Assembly: GCF_000423125.1 (NCBI RefSeq)
Contig: NZ_AUHJ01000006.1
Location: 179,145-243,144, forward strand
Direction of reading: 5' to 3'
Source: Haliea salexigens DSM 19537
GTDB taxonomy: Bacteria; Pseudomonadota; Gammaproteobacteria; Pseudomonadales; Halieaceae
DNA: 64,000 bases
Below are positions 1 through 7,675 of the stretch, in pieces; the stretch's first letter is position 1; each line of letters opens with the position of its first letter. Position numbers and translations under genes: made by a program. Under the pieces are notes generated by a model. The model was given only the letters and a program-made list of their open reading frames with translations. It was not told the DNA's origin and did not search any database.

Positions 1-237
1 CGTGAGCTGGCGCGGCTGACCGCTCTGTTGGGAGATGAAGCCTATATTCTGCAATACACCCAGCGTGGCCGCGACCTGCGCTTGCGGGGCCGTGCCGAAG
101 ATGCCGCTGGCGTGGTGCAGAGCCTGACGCGGGAAGAGGCCTACGAAGAGGTCGCGGACCAGGGCATTACGGCAGTGGGCAGCAGCGGTGTCGAGCAGTT
201 CAATGTCAACGTGCGCCTGCGTGAGGGTGGGCCGTGA
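1..237 (+). CDS. gspL: Type II secretion system protein GspL, C-terminal end (partial)
   Basis: Frame 1 is open from the window edge to a TGA at 235-237, giving the last 78 residues of a protein that begins upstream. The fragment has the alpha/beta make-up of the small periplasmic ferredoxin-like domain at the end of GspL (a repeated strand-helix pattern, ending FNVNVRLREGG). GspL is the bitopic inner-membrane protein that ties the GspE ATPase to GspM in the type II secretion platform. Identity rests mainly on position: the next gene is a GspM-like protein whose GTG start overlaps this stop (GTGA). Because only the end is visible, a PilN-type protein cannot be fully excluded. Confidence 0.65.
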   Translation, partial: RELARLTALLGDEAYILQYTQRGRDLRLRGRAEDAAGVVQSLTREEAYEEVADQGITAVGSSGVEQFNVNVRLREGGP

Positions 238-800
238 GCTGGTTACGCAACAACCCGCGCTACGCGGTGATGGTGCTGGGCACACTGGCGCTGCCTGCTT
301 TGGTGCTGTTGTACCTGGCAATCAGCCTGTTCGGTATGCGCAGCGGCTATCAGTTGCAGATAGAGCGTCTGGAACCCCGTATCGCGCGTTTGCAGGGCCT
401 TCTGAACCGGGAAGAGCAGGTGCGCGAAGCGGCGCGGGTGGTGGGCTCCGATGTGCTTGACCTGGTCTATCCTGCCACCGATGACGCGGGCACTGTGTCG
501 GCGAATTTGCAAAAGAACGTACGCGAGATACTGGGTGCCGCGGGTCTGTCGGTGAGCAATAGCCAGATACTGCCGGTGCGGGAGAAGGACGGATTCGACC
601 ACATAGCCGTCAAGCTGACAGCATCCGGTGGTTTGCCGGCGCTGGATACGGCGCTGGCGGACCTCAATGCCTATTTGCCGCTGTTACTGCTGGAGTCTAT
701 CGAGGTCTGGCCCAACCGCAACCGGGCTCGCAAAGATGAAGCCGAGGAACAGACGATTACGGCAACGGTGCAGGTGTTGGCGCTGAAGGTGCGTTCCTGA
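234..800 (+). CDS. gspM: Type II secretion system protein GspM
   Basis: A 188-residue protein with a short cytoplasmic start, one membrane helix (about residues 11-33), a coiled-coil stretch (about 36-65) and a periplasmic alpha/beta domain. This is the plan of GspM, the inner-membrane partner of GspL in the secretion platform. The GTG start overlaps the previous stop as GTGA, and the stop overlaps the next start as TGATG, so L, M and the next gene look translationally coupled. Sequence conservation in GspM is low, so the call rests on topology, length and neighbours (GspL-like upstream, GspC/N-like and secretin downstream). Confidence 0.75.
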   Translation: MSWLRNNPRYAVMVLGTLALPALVLLYLAISLFGMRSGYQLQIERLEPRIARLQGLLNREEQVREAARVVGSDVLDLVYPATDDAGTVSANLQKNVREILGAAGLSVSNSQILPVREKDGFDHIAVKLTASGGLPALDTALADLNAYLPLLLLESIEVWPNRNRARKDEAEEQTITATVQVLALKVRS

Positions 801-1444
801 TGCGCCTTGATGCGGTGCTCGAGCACTTTAGCGTGCAGCATGAACCGCAGCGCACGGAGCGCCGGGTAGAGCTGGCGGTTCTGGTGTTGGCGCTCGTGTT
901 GCTACTGCAGCTGGCCTGGTTTTTGTTGGGCGTCCTGCTGCCGCCTTCCCCCGAGCCCATCGAGCCAACCGATGCTTCCCTGACGGTGGCCGACCGTATA
1001 GCGGGGCGCCTGCTGGATACCGGCGACAGTGCGGAACTGCGCGAGCGACCGCTGTTCTGGGCAGGTCGCAGGCCCGTGGACATCAGCGCTGCAGCGGTTG
1101 CCGAGGCGCCTGAGGAAAAGGTATCTCAACTCAAGGGGGTGCGTCTGCTGGGCATATTTGGGGTTGGGGATGTAGGCGGTATCATTGTGCGCGCTGATGG
1201 CAAGCAGCAGCGTCTGGCGGTGGGTGAGTCGCTGCAGGGCTGGACCCTGGAATCCATGGACGGTACTGACGCCACGCTGGTCAGTGCGACCGGTGGCGAG
1301 GAGCGGCTCACGCTTGAACGTGTCCATGGAGCGCGGTCAGTGCGAGCCGAGTCGCCAGTGCCGGGTGCGAAAGCGCCCCGTAGAGGGCCTGGTCCGCAGC
1401 CTGGTGACGGCGCTGACGAGTTGACACTCGGCGGCCGGCGTTGA
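800..1444 (+). CDS. Type II secretion GspC/GspN-type inner-membrane protein (HR domain)
   Basis: A 214-residue protein with a membrane helix at about residues 24-48 and then a periplasmic segment containing a GspC-like homology region at about 110-178 (LLGIFG, then DGKQQRLAVGES and a short beta-rich repeat). In the GspC family this HR domain contacts the N0 domain of the secretin and links it to the inner-membrane platform. There is no C-terminal PDZ domain; a proline/arginine/glycine-rich tail follows instead. The ATG shares one base with the gspM stop, and gspD follows after 75 bp. Such PDZ-less proteins are often named GspN or simply 'type II secretion protein N'. The family assignment is good, the exact letter less so. 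Confidence 0.7.
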   Translation: MRLDAVLEHFSVQHEPQRTERRVELAVLVLALVLLLQLAWFLLGVLLPPSPEPIEPTDASLTVADRIAGRLLDTGDSAELRERPLFWAGRRPVDISAAAVAEAPEEKVSQLKGVRLLGIFGVGDVGGIIVRADGKQQRLAVGESLQGWTLESMDGTDATLVSATGGEERLTLERVHGARSVRAESPVPGAKAPRRGPGPQPGDGADELTLGGRR

Positions 1445-1519
1445 TTCACGGGAATGAAATCGGGGCAGTGCGTAGCGCGCTGCCGGCCATTATGAACAGG
1501 GCAAGATCAAGGAAAGGTT

Positions 1520-3748
1520 ATGTTGCGACGGTCCTCTAGGTTGCTATTGCTGGTGCCACTGCTGACCAGCTGTGCGCTGCTGGACAACCAATACCGCGGC
1601 GAGCCGTCGGAGCCGTCTGCCGGTATTGCCGCCCCGGGGGCGCAAGAGCCGGCTCTTTCACGCAGCGCCGGCGAGCTTGCCGATGCAGCCGAGGAGCGCG
1701 TCAAGCCAGTCCTCTATCGCGGCAACGACCGGCAGGTTCGCGTACCGGAGAAGCGCGATGCCGTGCGGTTGGTGGGTGATGCCGTCAGCCTCAACTTTGA
1801 GGATGCACCCCTGAGCGAAGTGGTGCACGCTGTACTCGGCGACATACTGGGCTTGGATTACATTCTCGACGGCCCGGTTAACGGCACCATCACCTTGCGC
1901 TCCCGGACGCCCATTCCACGCGACCAGTTGCTGACGATTCTGGAGTCACTGCTCAGCGCCAACCAGATGGCGATGGTCCGGGACAGCCAGGATCGCTACC
2001 TGGTGACGGGAACCCAGCAAGCCAGCCGGCAGGCACCGCGCCTGTCAAACCCACGCGACCCGGGTGCCGGCTACAGTACAGTGATCATTCCCCTGCAATA
2101 CATCAGCGCCAGCAACATGGCGGAGATCCTGCGGCCGGTGGCGGATGAACCGGCCTTCCTGCGTATCGACAACACCCGTAACCTGCTGATGCTGGCGGGC
2201 ACGCGCTTGCAGATAGACGGCTGGCTGGACATGGTTGATACCTTTGACGTCGACCTGCTCAAGGGCATGTCCGTGGGGTTGTTTACCCTGGAGCATGGCC
2301 GTGTGGGCGATACCGCCAATGTCCTCCAGGGCATGCTGAACAGTGGCGGAAACGGCAATGATGACGTCGGGCAACTGGTTAAAATCATCCCCATCGAGCG
2401 CTTGAACAGTCTGCTGGTGGTGACACCGCGTTCGCACTACCTCGACACGCTGGGCACCTGGATCGAGCGGCTGGACTCGCGGCCGGATTCCAAGTTTGAA
2501 AAACGCCTGTTCGTCTACCCAGTGCAGAACACGACAGCATCGCGTTTGGCGGATCTGATCAGCAATATCTACGCGGGCGGTGGTAGTAGCAATGCACGCA
2601 GTGGCTCCAGCGTGACCGGCAGCTACGGCAGCGACCGTGATGTCGCCCCCGGCCTGTCCATGGAGTCCATTGGGTCCTCCACCGCGTCTGGGAGTGGCTC
2701 GGGTTCCAGTGGTTATGGCAGCGGTTCCAACAGTTCCGGCAGTTCGGGTGGTTCCGGTTTGAGCGCTGGTCTGAGCGGCGACTTTGGCAGTGGGCCGGTC
2801 GGTGGGGCCAGCGCCGCAACACTGGGAGGTGGTGATGACGGGGGTGTAGCGGATGTGCGCGTGGTGGCGGACGAGGAAAACAATGCCTTGATGATCTACG
2901 CCACAGGCAAGCAGTACGAGCTGATCAAGGATGCCTTGCGTCAGCTGGATGTCATCGCGACGCAGGTGATTATCGAAGCGAGCATTCTGGAGGTCACCCT
3001 CACCGATGAACTCCGCTATGGTCTTGAATGGACATTCAAGAATGGTTTCGGTAGCGATTACGACGGCTTTGGTCAGCTGGCCAACAGCGCCGGTGGCCCA
3101 GCGGCGACCTCGCCCGGGTTCTCCTATACGTTGACCAACTCCCTGGGCGATATCAGCGCTGTGCTGAACGCGCTTTCCGAAGACTCATTGATCAATGTGA
3201 TTTCCACCCCGTCGGTGATGGTGCTGGACAATCATCCTGCTTATATACACGTGGGTGACCAAGTGCCGGTGCGGCAGGGCACCTCATCCACTGACGGCGG
3301 CACGGTCACCGAGAACATTGTCTATCGCGACACGGGTGTGAAATTGATGGTGCAGCCCTCGGTGAACGCCGGGCAGCTGGTGACCATGGATGTGGAGCAA
3401 TCGGTCACCGACGTCGGTACTGTGGATTCAGCCACGGGCCAGCGCACGTTTCTGGAGCGCAATATCATGAGCCGGGTGGCTGTGCGCAGCAATGAGTCTG
3501 TGGTGCTGGGCGGTCTCATTCGGGAGAATGCCTCGGCAACGGATTCCGGTTTGCCCCTCCTGCACCGCGTTCCGGTGCTGGGCACATTGTTTGGCACTAC
3601 CTCGACCGAGAACCGGCGTACCGAGCTGCTGGTGATCATTACCCCGAGGGTGATCAACAATGAACAGGAGTTGCGTGATGTCAGTCGAGAGCTTCGCTCG
3701 CGCGTGCGCAACATGGAACTGATCAAGACGCCTCTGGATGCCGAGTAG
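1520..3748 (+). CDS. gspD: Type II secretion system secretin GspD
   Basis: A 742-residue outer-membrane secretin, the exit pore for folded exoproteins. The N-terminus is a lipoprotein signal with Cys18 after LLTS, so this GspD is probably lipidated. N0/N1/N2 ring domains occupy roughly residues 85-340. An N3 region follows, interrupted by a serine/glycine-rich stretch (about 353-442). The beta-barrel secretin domain runs from about 480 (VIIEASILEVTL) to about 720 with the family signature near VPVLGTLFG. A good ribosome binding site (AAGGAAAGG) precedes the ATG. It appears to be the last secretion gene of the operon. The 3' end overlaps the next start by 11 bp. Confidence 0.95.
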   Translation: MLRRSSRLLLLVPLLTSCALLDNQYRGEPSEPSAGIAAPGAQEPALSRSAGELADAAEERVKPVLYRGNDRQVRVPEKRDAVRLVGDAVSLNFEDAPLSEVVHAVLGDILGLDYILDGPVNGTITLRSRTPIPRDQLLTILESLLSANQMAMVRDSQDRYLVTGTQQASRQAPRLSNPRDPGAGYSTVIIPLQYISASNMAEILRPVADEPAFLRIDNTRNLLMLAGTRLQIDGWLDMVDTFDVDLLKGMSVGLFTLEHGRVGDTANVLQGMLNSGGNGNDDVGQLVKIIPIERLNSLLVVTPRSHYLDTLGTWIERLDSRPDSKFEKRLFVYPVQNTTASRLADLISNIYAGGGSSNARSGSSVTGSYGSDRDVAPGLSMESIGSSTASGSGSGSSGYGSGSNSSGSSGGSGLSAGLSGDFGSGPVGGASAATLGGGDDGGVADVRVVADEENNALMIYATGKQYELIKDALRQLDVIATQVIIEASILEVTLTDELRYGLEWTFKNGFGSDYDGFGQLANSAGGPAATSPGFSYTLTNSLGDISAVLNALSEDSLINVISTPSVMVLDNHPAYIHVGDQVPVRQGTSSTDGGTVTENIVYRDTGVKLMVQPSVNAGQLVTMDVEQSVTDVGTVDSATGQRTFLERNIMSRVAVRSNESVVLGGLIRENASATDSGLPLLHRVPVLGTLFGTTSTENRRTELLVIITPRVINNEQELRDVSRELRSRVRNMELIKTPLDAE

Positions 3749-4445
3749 CGCCCCGGTGCTGGTGTCCATCCACATGCCGAAAACAGCGGGCCTGAGTTTC
3801 CGGGCCGCGCTCGAACAGCATTATGGTGCCGGCTTTGCACCGGATTACGCGGATTACCCGTTGGCCAGCCCACTGCCGCAGCGACATGCCGCTGCGCTGG
3901 AGTTCAGCCTGGCGGCCGAACCGTCAGCCTACCGACAGGTTGGCTGCATCCACGGCCATTTCCTGCCGATCAAGTACTTGCTGCTGGCGGACTATATGGA
4001 GTGCCGGTTTGTCACCTGGTTGCGCGAGCCCTTGCAGCGTCTGGTGTCCCACTACTATTACTGGCAGCGTAGCTACGACCCGGCAGCGGACGACACCTCC
4101 AGCCTGCACCGCCGGGTGGTAGAGGAGGCCTGGACGCTGGAACAATTCTGCCTGGCCCCCGAATTGCGCAACGTCTACAGCCAGTTTCTGTGGGCCTTTC
4201 CGCTGCGAGCACTCGATTTCGTGGGAATTACCGAATATTTCGCAGAAGATTTGCGTGATTTTTCCACACAATTCCTGGGAATAAATGTTGAGCCGCAGTT
4301 TGCCAACGCCGCCGAGGTGCCCGCGGGGCCCGAGCAACTGCGTCCGCGGCTGCGCCAGCAGGTGCGCGAGTTTCATGCGCAGGACCTGGCGCTTTACCAG
4401 TGGGCACTGCAGAAACGTGAGGCGCGCAGGCAGGCTCTGCCCTGA
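3738..4445 (+). CDS. Sulfotransferase family protein
   Basis: A 235-residue soluble protein with the two cofactor-binding signatures of PAPS-dependent sulfotransferases: a 5'-phosphosulfate loop at the start (VSIHMPKTAGLSFRAAL, about residues 9-25) and a 3'-phosphate segment with the Arg-Glu-Pro pattern (VTWLREPLQRLVSHYY, about 93-108). The family transfers sulfate to hydroxyl or amino groups of glycans, lipids or small molecules. The acceptor here is unknown. The ATG lies inside the last codons of gspD, so the two are probably co-transcribed, although a functional link to secretion is not established. Related but distinct sulfotransferases occur at 7676, 11109 and 13468. Confidence 0.75.
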   Translation: MPSSAPVLVSIHMPKTAGLSFRAALEQHYGAGFAPDYADYPLASPLPQRHAAALEFSLAAEPSAYRQVGCIHGHFLPIKYLLLADYMECRFVTWLREPLQRLVSHYYYWQRSYDPAADDTSSLHRRVVEEAWTLEQFCLAPELRNVYSQFLWAFPLRALDFVGITEYFAEDLRDFSTQFLGINVEPQFANAAEVPAGPEQLRPRLRQQVREFHAQDLALYQWALQKREARRQALP

Positions 4446-4480
4446 TTCGCCGGCACTTCCCGTCCCCTCCACGGGCGCGG

Positions 4481-4486
4481 TATAAT
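4481..4486 (+). promoter_or_regulatory. Possible -10 element (TATAAT) ahead of the small lipoprotein gene
   Basis: A perfect TATAAT hexamer lies 48 bp before the favoured ATG at 4534. No convincing -35 hexamer is seen at the usual distance, so this is a weak call. It is the only promoter-like signal between the sulfotransferase stop and the lipoprotein gene. Confidence 0.4.
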
Positions 4487-4533
4487 CCCCGCCCAATGCA
4501 TCAAAAGGTAATATATTCAGTATGTTATACGCA

Positions 4534-4971
4534 ATGTACCGACTCTCGGCAGTGCTCCTGGTCGCGCTGGTTCTCTCTCTGGCGGCGGGGTGCAGCACTG
4601 CGCCCTCGCAGCCCGATACGCTCACCCCCGCTGAGACTGCCGCACTTGAGGAACGCGTGCGCGGACGCTGGCAGGCACTCATCGACAGGGACTTTGAAGC
4701 GGTCTATGCGTACGCTTCACCTAATTACCGAGCTGTTTTCTCCAAGAGTATGTTTATTCGCAATTTTTCCTATTCGCTGGATTGGCAGTTGACAGCTGTC
4801 GAAGTCCTTGCCTATGATGCCGAGGCAGCTGTGGCGAGTGTGGCGGTTCGGGTCATGTCCAAGCCGATCAAACAAACCTCGGTGTCAGCTCAGTTCGGGT
4901 TTATGCCTTCAACTGTTCGCGAGCGATGGGTTAGCATCAATGGCGAGTGGTGGCATAGTGCCAGTGGTTGA
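4534..4971 (+). CDS. Small exported lipoprotein of unknown function
   Basis: A 145-residue protein with a lipoprotein signal peptide: a basic start (MYR), a hydrophobic core and a lipobox LAAG followed by Cys20. The mature part starts with an alpha-helical segment (ETAALEERVRGRWQALIDRD) and then an alpha/beta region ending in WWHSASG. The arrangement resembles small cone-shaped NTF2/SnoaL-like folds (a helix pair followed by strands), but I do not recognise a named family. An upstream in-frame ATG at 4522 would add four residues; 4534 gives a more usual signal peptide start. It stands alone between two promoters. Confidence 0.7.
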   Translation: MYRLSAVLLVALVLSLAAGCSTAPSQPDTLTPAETAALEERVRGRWQALIDRDFEAVYAYASPNYRAVFSKSMFIRNFSYSLDWQLTAVEVLAYDAEAAVASVAVRVMSKPIKQTSVSAQFGFMPSTVRERWVSINGEWWHSASG

Positions 4972-4984
4972 GAGGGCACGTTGG

Positions 4985-5012
4985 TTGACAGCTGGCTGCA
5001 GTTAGCAATAAT
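4985..5012 (+). promoter_or_regulatory. Strong sigma-70 type promoter of the 526-residue secreted protein
   Basis: A perfect -35 TTGACA (4985-4990) and an AATAAT -10 (5007-5012) are separated by 16 bp. This is much nearer consensus than any other promoter in the window apart from the rRNA one. The 5' leader is about 50 nt and ends in an AGGAG ribosome binding site (5056-5060), seven bases before the ATG. AGGAG is followed by CTCCT (5062-5066), so it could fold back on itself. Confidence 0.7.
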
Positions 5013-5067
5013 AGCGCTAGCAATCTGTACTTTGGTTGTGAAGTAAAAACACATTAGGAGTCTCCTT

Positions 5068-6648
5068 ATGAATGCAAAGTTTAAGCCTCTGGGTCTTGTT
5101 GCTGCAGTAGCAGCGGCAACCGCAGGTTACAATGGTGTTGCCAATGCCCAGCTGGAGCTGGCTGCATCTAGCGACCTGGGTAACCTGGCACTGATCCCTT
5201 ACTACACTGTCCGTGACGGCAACGTTACTGGTGTTCACCTCACCAACACGAGCGATTCCACCCAGGTTGTTAAAGTACGCCTGCGTCGTGGCACCGACTC
5301 CATGGACGCCTTGGACTTTAACCTGATCCTGTCCCCGAAAGACGTATGGACTGGCTTCCTGGCGGCTGAAGGCGAGAACGTTGTCTTCAACACCACCGAC
5401 AGCTCTTGCACCGCGCCTGCAACCGTGAACGGCAAGTTCACCATGCCCGGCATCTACCGTGCCGACGCTGATGAAGGCTACATCGAAATCATCGGCATGG
5501 GTCAGCCCCTGACTGAAACTGCGCCTATTGCAGTATCGGCCAAGCACGGTGCTGAAGGTGTGCCTGCCAGCTGTACCTTTGTTCGCGATAACTTCTTCGC
5601 CAATGGCTCGCCTGGTACCACTCGTGGCGTAGTCGATGGTGCAACGTCTGTACAGCGCGTTCCGGTTGGCACTGAAGGCGCGACCACTCTGGCACTGAAC
5701 GAGTACGAAGCTCCAGACAACGCTCTGAAAGTGTCCTACTTCGTACGTGACGCTGGCAGCGGCCGTGAGTTCGGCAACAGCGCTACGCACATTGCCAACT
5801 TCCTGGTAGAGCCCTCTATCACCAACCAGCAGTTTGGTCTGTTCTCGGGCGACCTGCTCGGCTTCGACTATCCTGACCTGAACGGTGGCACGGGTGCCGG
5901 TATCGATCGCGATCGTTTCAAGGAGCTGCGTGCAGTTCTGGGTGGCGCTTCAGTGATCAACGACTGGTCTGCCAACGCTGACCTGAACGTGGGCACCGAC
6001 TGGGTTATCACTTTCCCCGGCCAGTACACCATGCTGGATCTGCCTCACTACTTCGCGTCACTGCTGACTGCTGGTGAAGCTGACCCGGACGACCGGATTC
6101 CCTGCAACGCCGGTCTGCCGCTGCCCGACGGTGTGTTCGCAGGCCTCACCGGTGCTTGCGACCACCGCGACATCCCGGCTGTAGCTACCTTCGACGTCTA
6201 CGACCGTGAAGAACAGCAGCGCTCGCAGCCCGACGGCGAACTGGTTGTATCTCCTGCCCTGCCGGGCCAGGTAGTGCAAACCCTGCTGCCTTTCGAAGTT
6301 AACGTCGTACAGTGGGGCGCCGAGCCCGTACTGGGCAGCGAGAACTCCGACATCGTAGTTGCTGTGCCCGACAGCCCCTTCGGCTGGGCCGAGCTGAACG
6401 TAACCAGCTCTAACAGCAAAGTGCAGGCGGTGTGTGAAGCTTCTGCCGAGAGTGCAAACTTCAATATCGGTGAAGGCTTTGATGCAATCGTTGGTGCGGT
6501 TACTGCCTACGGCTGTAACTCTACCGACGTGAACGCCGACGAGATCCCCAAAATTGGTTTCGTAGCCTGGGAGCGTAGCTTCCCGGCTAACCCCGACTCC
6601 AACTACGGTCGTATCGTTGAGCACTCTTACGGTGGTGTAGGTAGCTAA
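5068..6648 (+). CDS. Secreted protein of unknown function, probably abundant
   Basis: A 526-residue protein with a classical signal peptide (cut predicted after VANA, residue 27). The mature chain is rich in Asn, Asp, Thr, Gly and beta-prone segments and contains a few cysteines. It begins LELAASSDLGNLALIPYYTV and then has a strand pattern suggestive of a beta-sandwich surface or periplasmic protein. I do not recognise the family. Expression is probably very high: the promoter is near consensus, the ribosome binding site is strong, codons favour CGT, GGT/GGC, GTT/GTA, AAC and CTG in the style of groEL, and a strong terminator follows. It is monocistronic. A storage, surface-layer or adhesin role is possible, but nothing in the sequence decides it. 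Confidence 0.85.
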   Translation: MNAKFKPLGLVAAVAAATAGYNGVANAQLELAASSDLGNLALIPYYTVRDGNVTGVHLTNTSDSTQVVKVRLRRGTDSMDALDFNLILSPKDVWTGFLAAEGENVVFNTTDSSCTAPATVNGKFTMPGIYRADADEGYIEIIGMGQPLTETAPIAVSAKHGAEGVPASCTFVRDNFFANGSPGTTRGVVDGATSVQRVPVGTEGATTLALNEYEAPDNALKVSYFVRDAGSGREFGNSATHIANFLVEPSITNQQFGLFSGDLLGFDYPDLNGGTGAGIDRDRFKELRAVLGGASVINDWSANADLNVGTDWVITFPGQYTMLDLPHYFASLLTAGEADPDDRIPCNAGLPLPDGVFAGLTGACDHRDIPAVATFDVYDREEQQRSQPDGELVVSPALPGQVVQTLLPFEVNVVQWGAEPVLGSENSDIVVAVPDSPFGWAELNVTSSNSKVQAVCEASAESANFNIGEGFDAIVGAVTAYGCNSTDVNADEIPKIGFVAWERSFPANPDSNYGRIVEHSYGGVGS

Positions 6649-6694
6649 GTAGCTCACCGTAATAGCGTCGCAACACGCTGTTGTAGTAAAATGA

Positions 6695-6725
6695 AAGCCG
6701 GCACCGCGAGGTGCCGGCTTTTTTT
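6695..6725 (+). terminator. Rho-independent terminator after the secreted protein gene
   Basis: An 11-bp perfect stem (6695-6705 with 6710-6720) and a GCGA tetraloop are followed immediately by a T tract. It ends the monocistronic transcript started at the strong promoter near 5000. Confidence 0.93.
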
Positions 6726-6743
6726 ATTGTCTGAGGTTTTTGC

Positions 6744-7652
6744 ATGTTATTTTCCCGTATTCTCAGCCCCGCTGTGCTGCTGCTGGGCGTCGCCCTGAGC
6801 GCCTTTGCTGATGAGCCCGTTGCCATCGCGGACGGCGAAACCCGTATCAATCGTGCCGAGCTGGAGCAGGTGGTTTCACGCTGGAGTGCCGAAATGCGCT
6901 CGGCGGCGGCCAACGATCTGGGCGACCGCATGGAGTTGCTCAATATTGCCATGATGAACAAGCGACTTGCCGCATCCGCGGATGAGGCGAACCCCGAGAC
7001 ACACGGGGATGACTACTGGAAACTGCACTTCCAGTTACAGGGCCTGAAGCGCCGTTTCGCCATCGAACAATTGGTCAAGTCGATCGAAGTGCCCGATATG
7101 TCCGCTCTGGCCGAGGAGCGTTACGCCACCGACAAGGACAAGTTCGCGTTTGTCCCTGAAAAGCGCCTCACCTCCCATATTCTGTTTGCCTGCCCCCCAG
7201 GCCAGTGTGATCGCGAAACGGTCCGTCCCGTCGCCCGCGAGGTGCTGGCAGAATTACGCGCCGGCGCTGACTTTGAAGCGTTGGTAGCCGAACATTCGCA
7301 GGACCCTGGCTCGCGCGACAAAGGTGGCCGTTTCAACAAGTGGTTCAGCCTCGGCGAAAAAGGTGTAGAGCCACGCTACACGGGCGGTGCCTTTGATATT
7401 GCCGAAGTGGGTGGCTATTCCGATTTGGTCGAAACGCAGTTCGGCGTGCACATCATCCGCCTGGACGACATCCAGCCCGAACATTACCTGCCGTTTGACG
7501 AGGTACGCCCCGCCATTCTCCAGAGCCTGAAAGCCGAATACCAGAAGCTTGCGGTACAGGATTTTGAGGCCAGTCTCATGATTTCGGATGAGGCGTATAT
7601 CAACGGTGATATCGTGGATGAGCTGCTCGCCCCCTACAAAGCCGAGCCCTGA
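6744..7652 (+). CDS. Periplasmic parvulin-type peptidyl-prolyl cis-trans isomerase
   Basis: A 302-residue protein with a signal peptide (cut near SAFA, residue 22), an N-terminal helical chaperone-like region (about 25-130) and a PpiC/rotamase domain at about 139-245. That domain shows HILFACPPG at its start, GSRDKGGRFNKWF in the middle and TQFGVHIIRLD at its end, all standard parvulin landmarks. It would catalyse proline isomerisation and help fold exported proteins, similar to SurA/PrsA/PpiD-type foldases. It follows the secreted protein gene directly but is separated from it by a terminator. A CPPGQC insertion gives two cysteines in the rotamase domain, which is unusual and could form a disulfide. 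Confidence 0.9.
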   Translation: MLFSRILSPAVLLLGVALSAFADEPVAIADGETRINRAELEQVVSRWSAEMRSAAANDLGDRMELLNIAMMNKRLAASADEANPETHGDDYWKLHFQLQGLKRRFAIEQLVKSIEVPDMSALAEERYATDKDKFAFVPEKRLTSHILFACPPGQCDRETVRPVAREVLAELRAGADFEALVAEHSQDPGSRDKGGRFNKWFSLGEKGVEPRYTGGAFDIAEVGGYSDLVETQFGVHIIRLDDIQPEHYLPFDEVRPAILQSLKAEYQKLAVQDFEASLMISDEAYINGDIVDELLAPYKAEP

Positions 7653-7675
7653 TTGGGCTCGCGCGCCTGAACCCC

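Noticed and set aside
2559..2822. Low-complexity minus-strand open frame under the Ser/Gly-rich part of gspD
   Set aside because: It arises from the repeated serine and glycine codons of gspD on the other strand.
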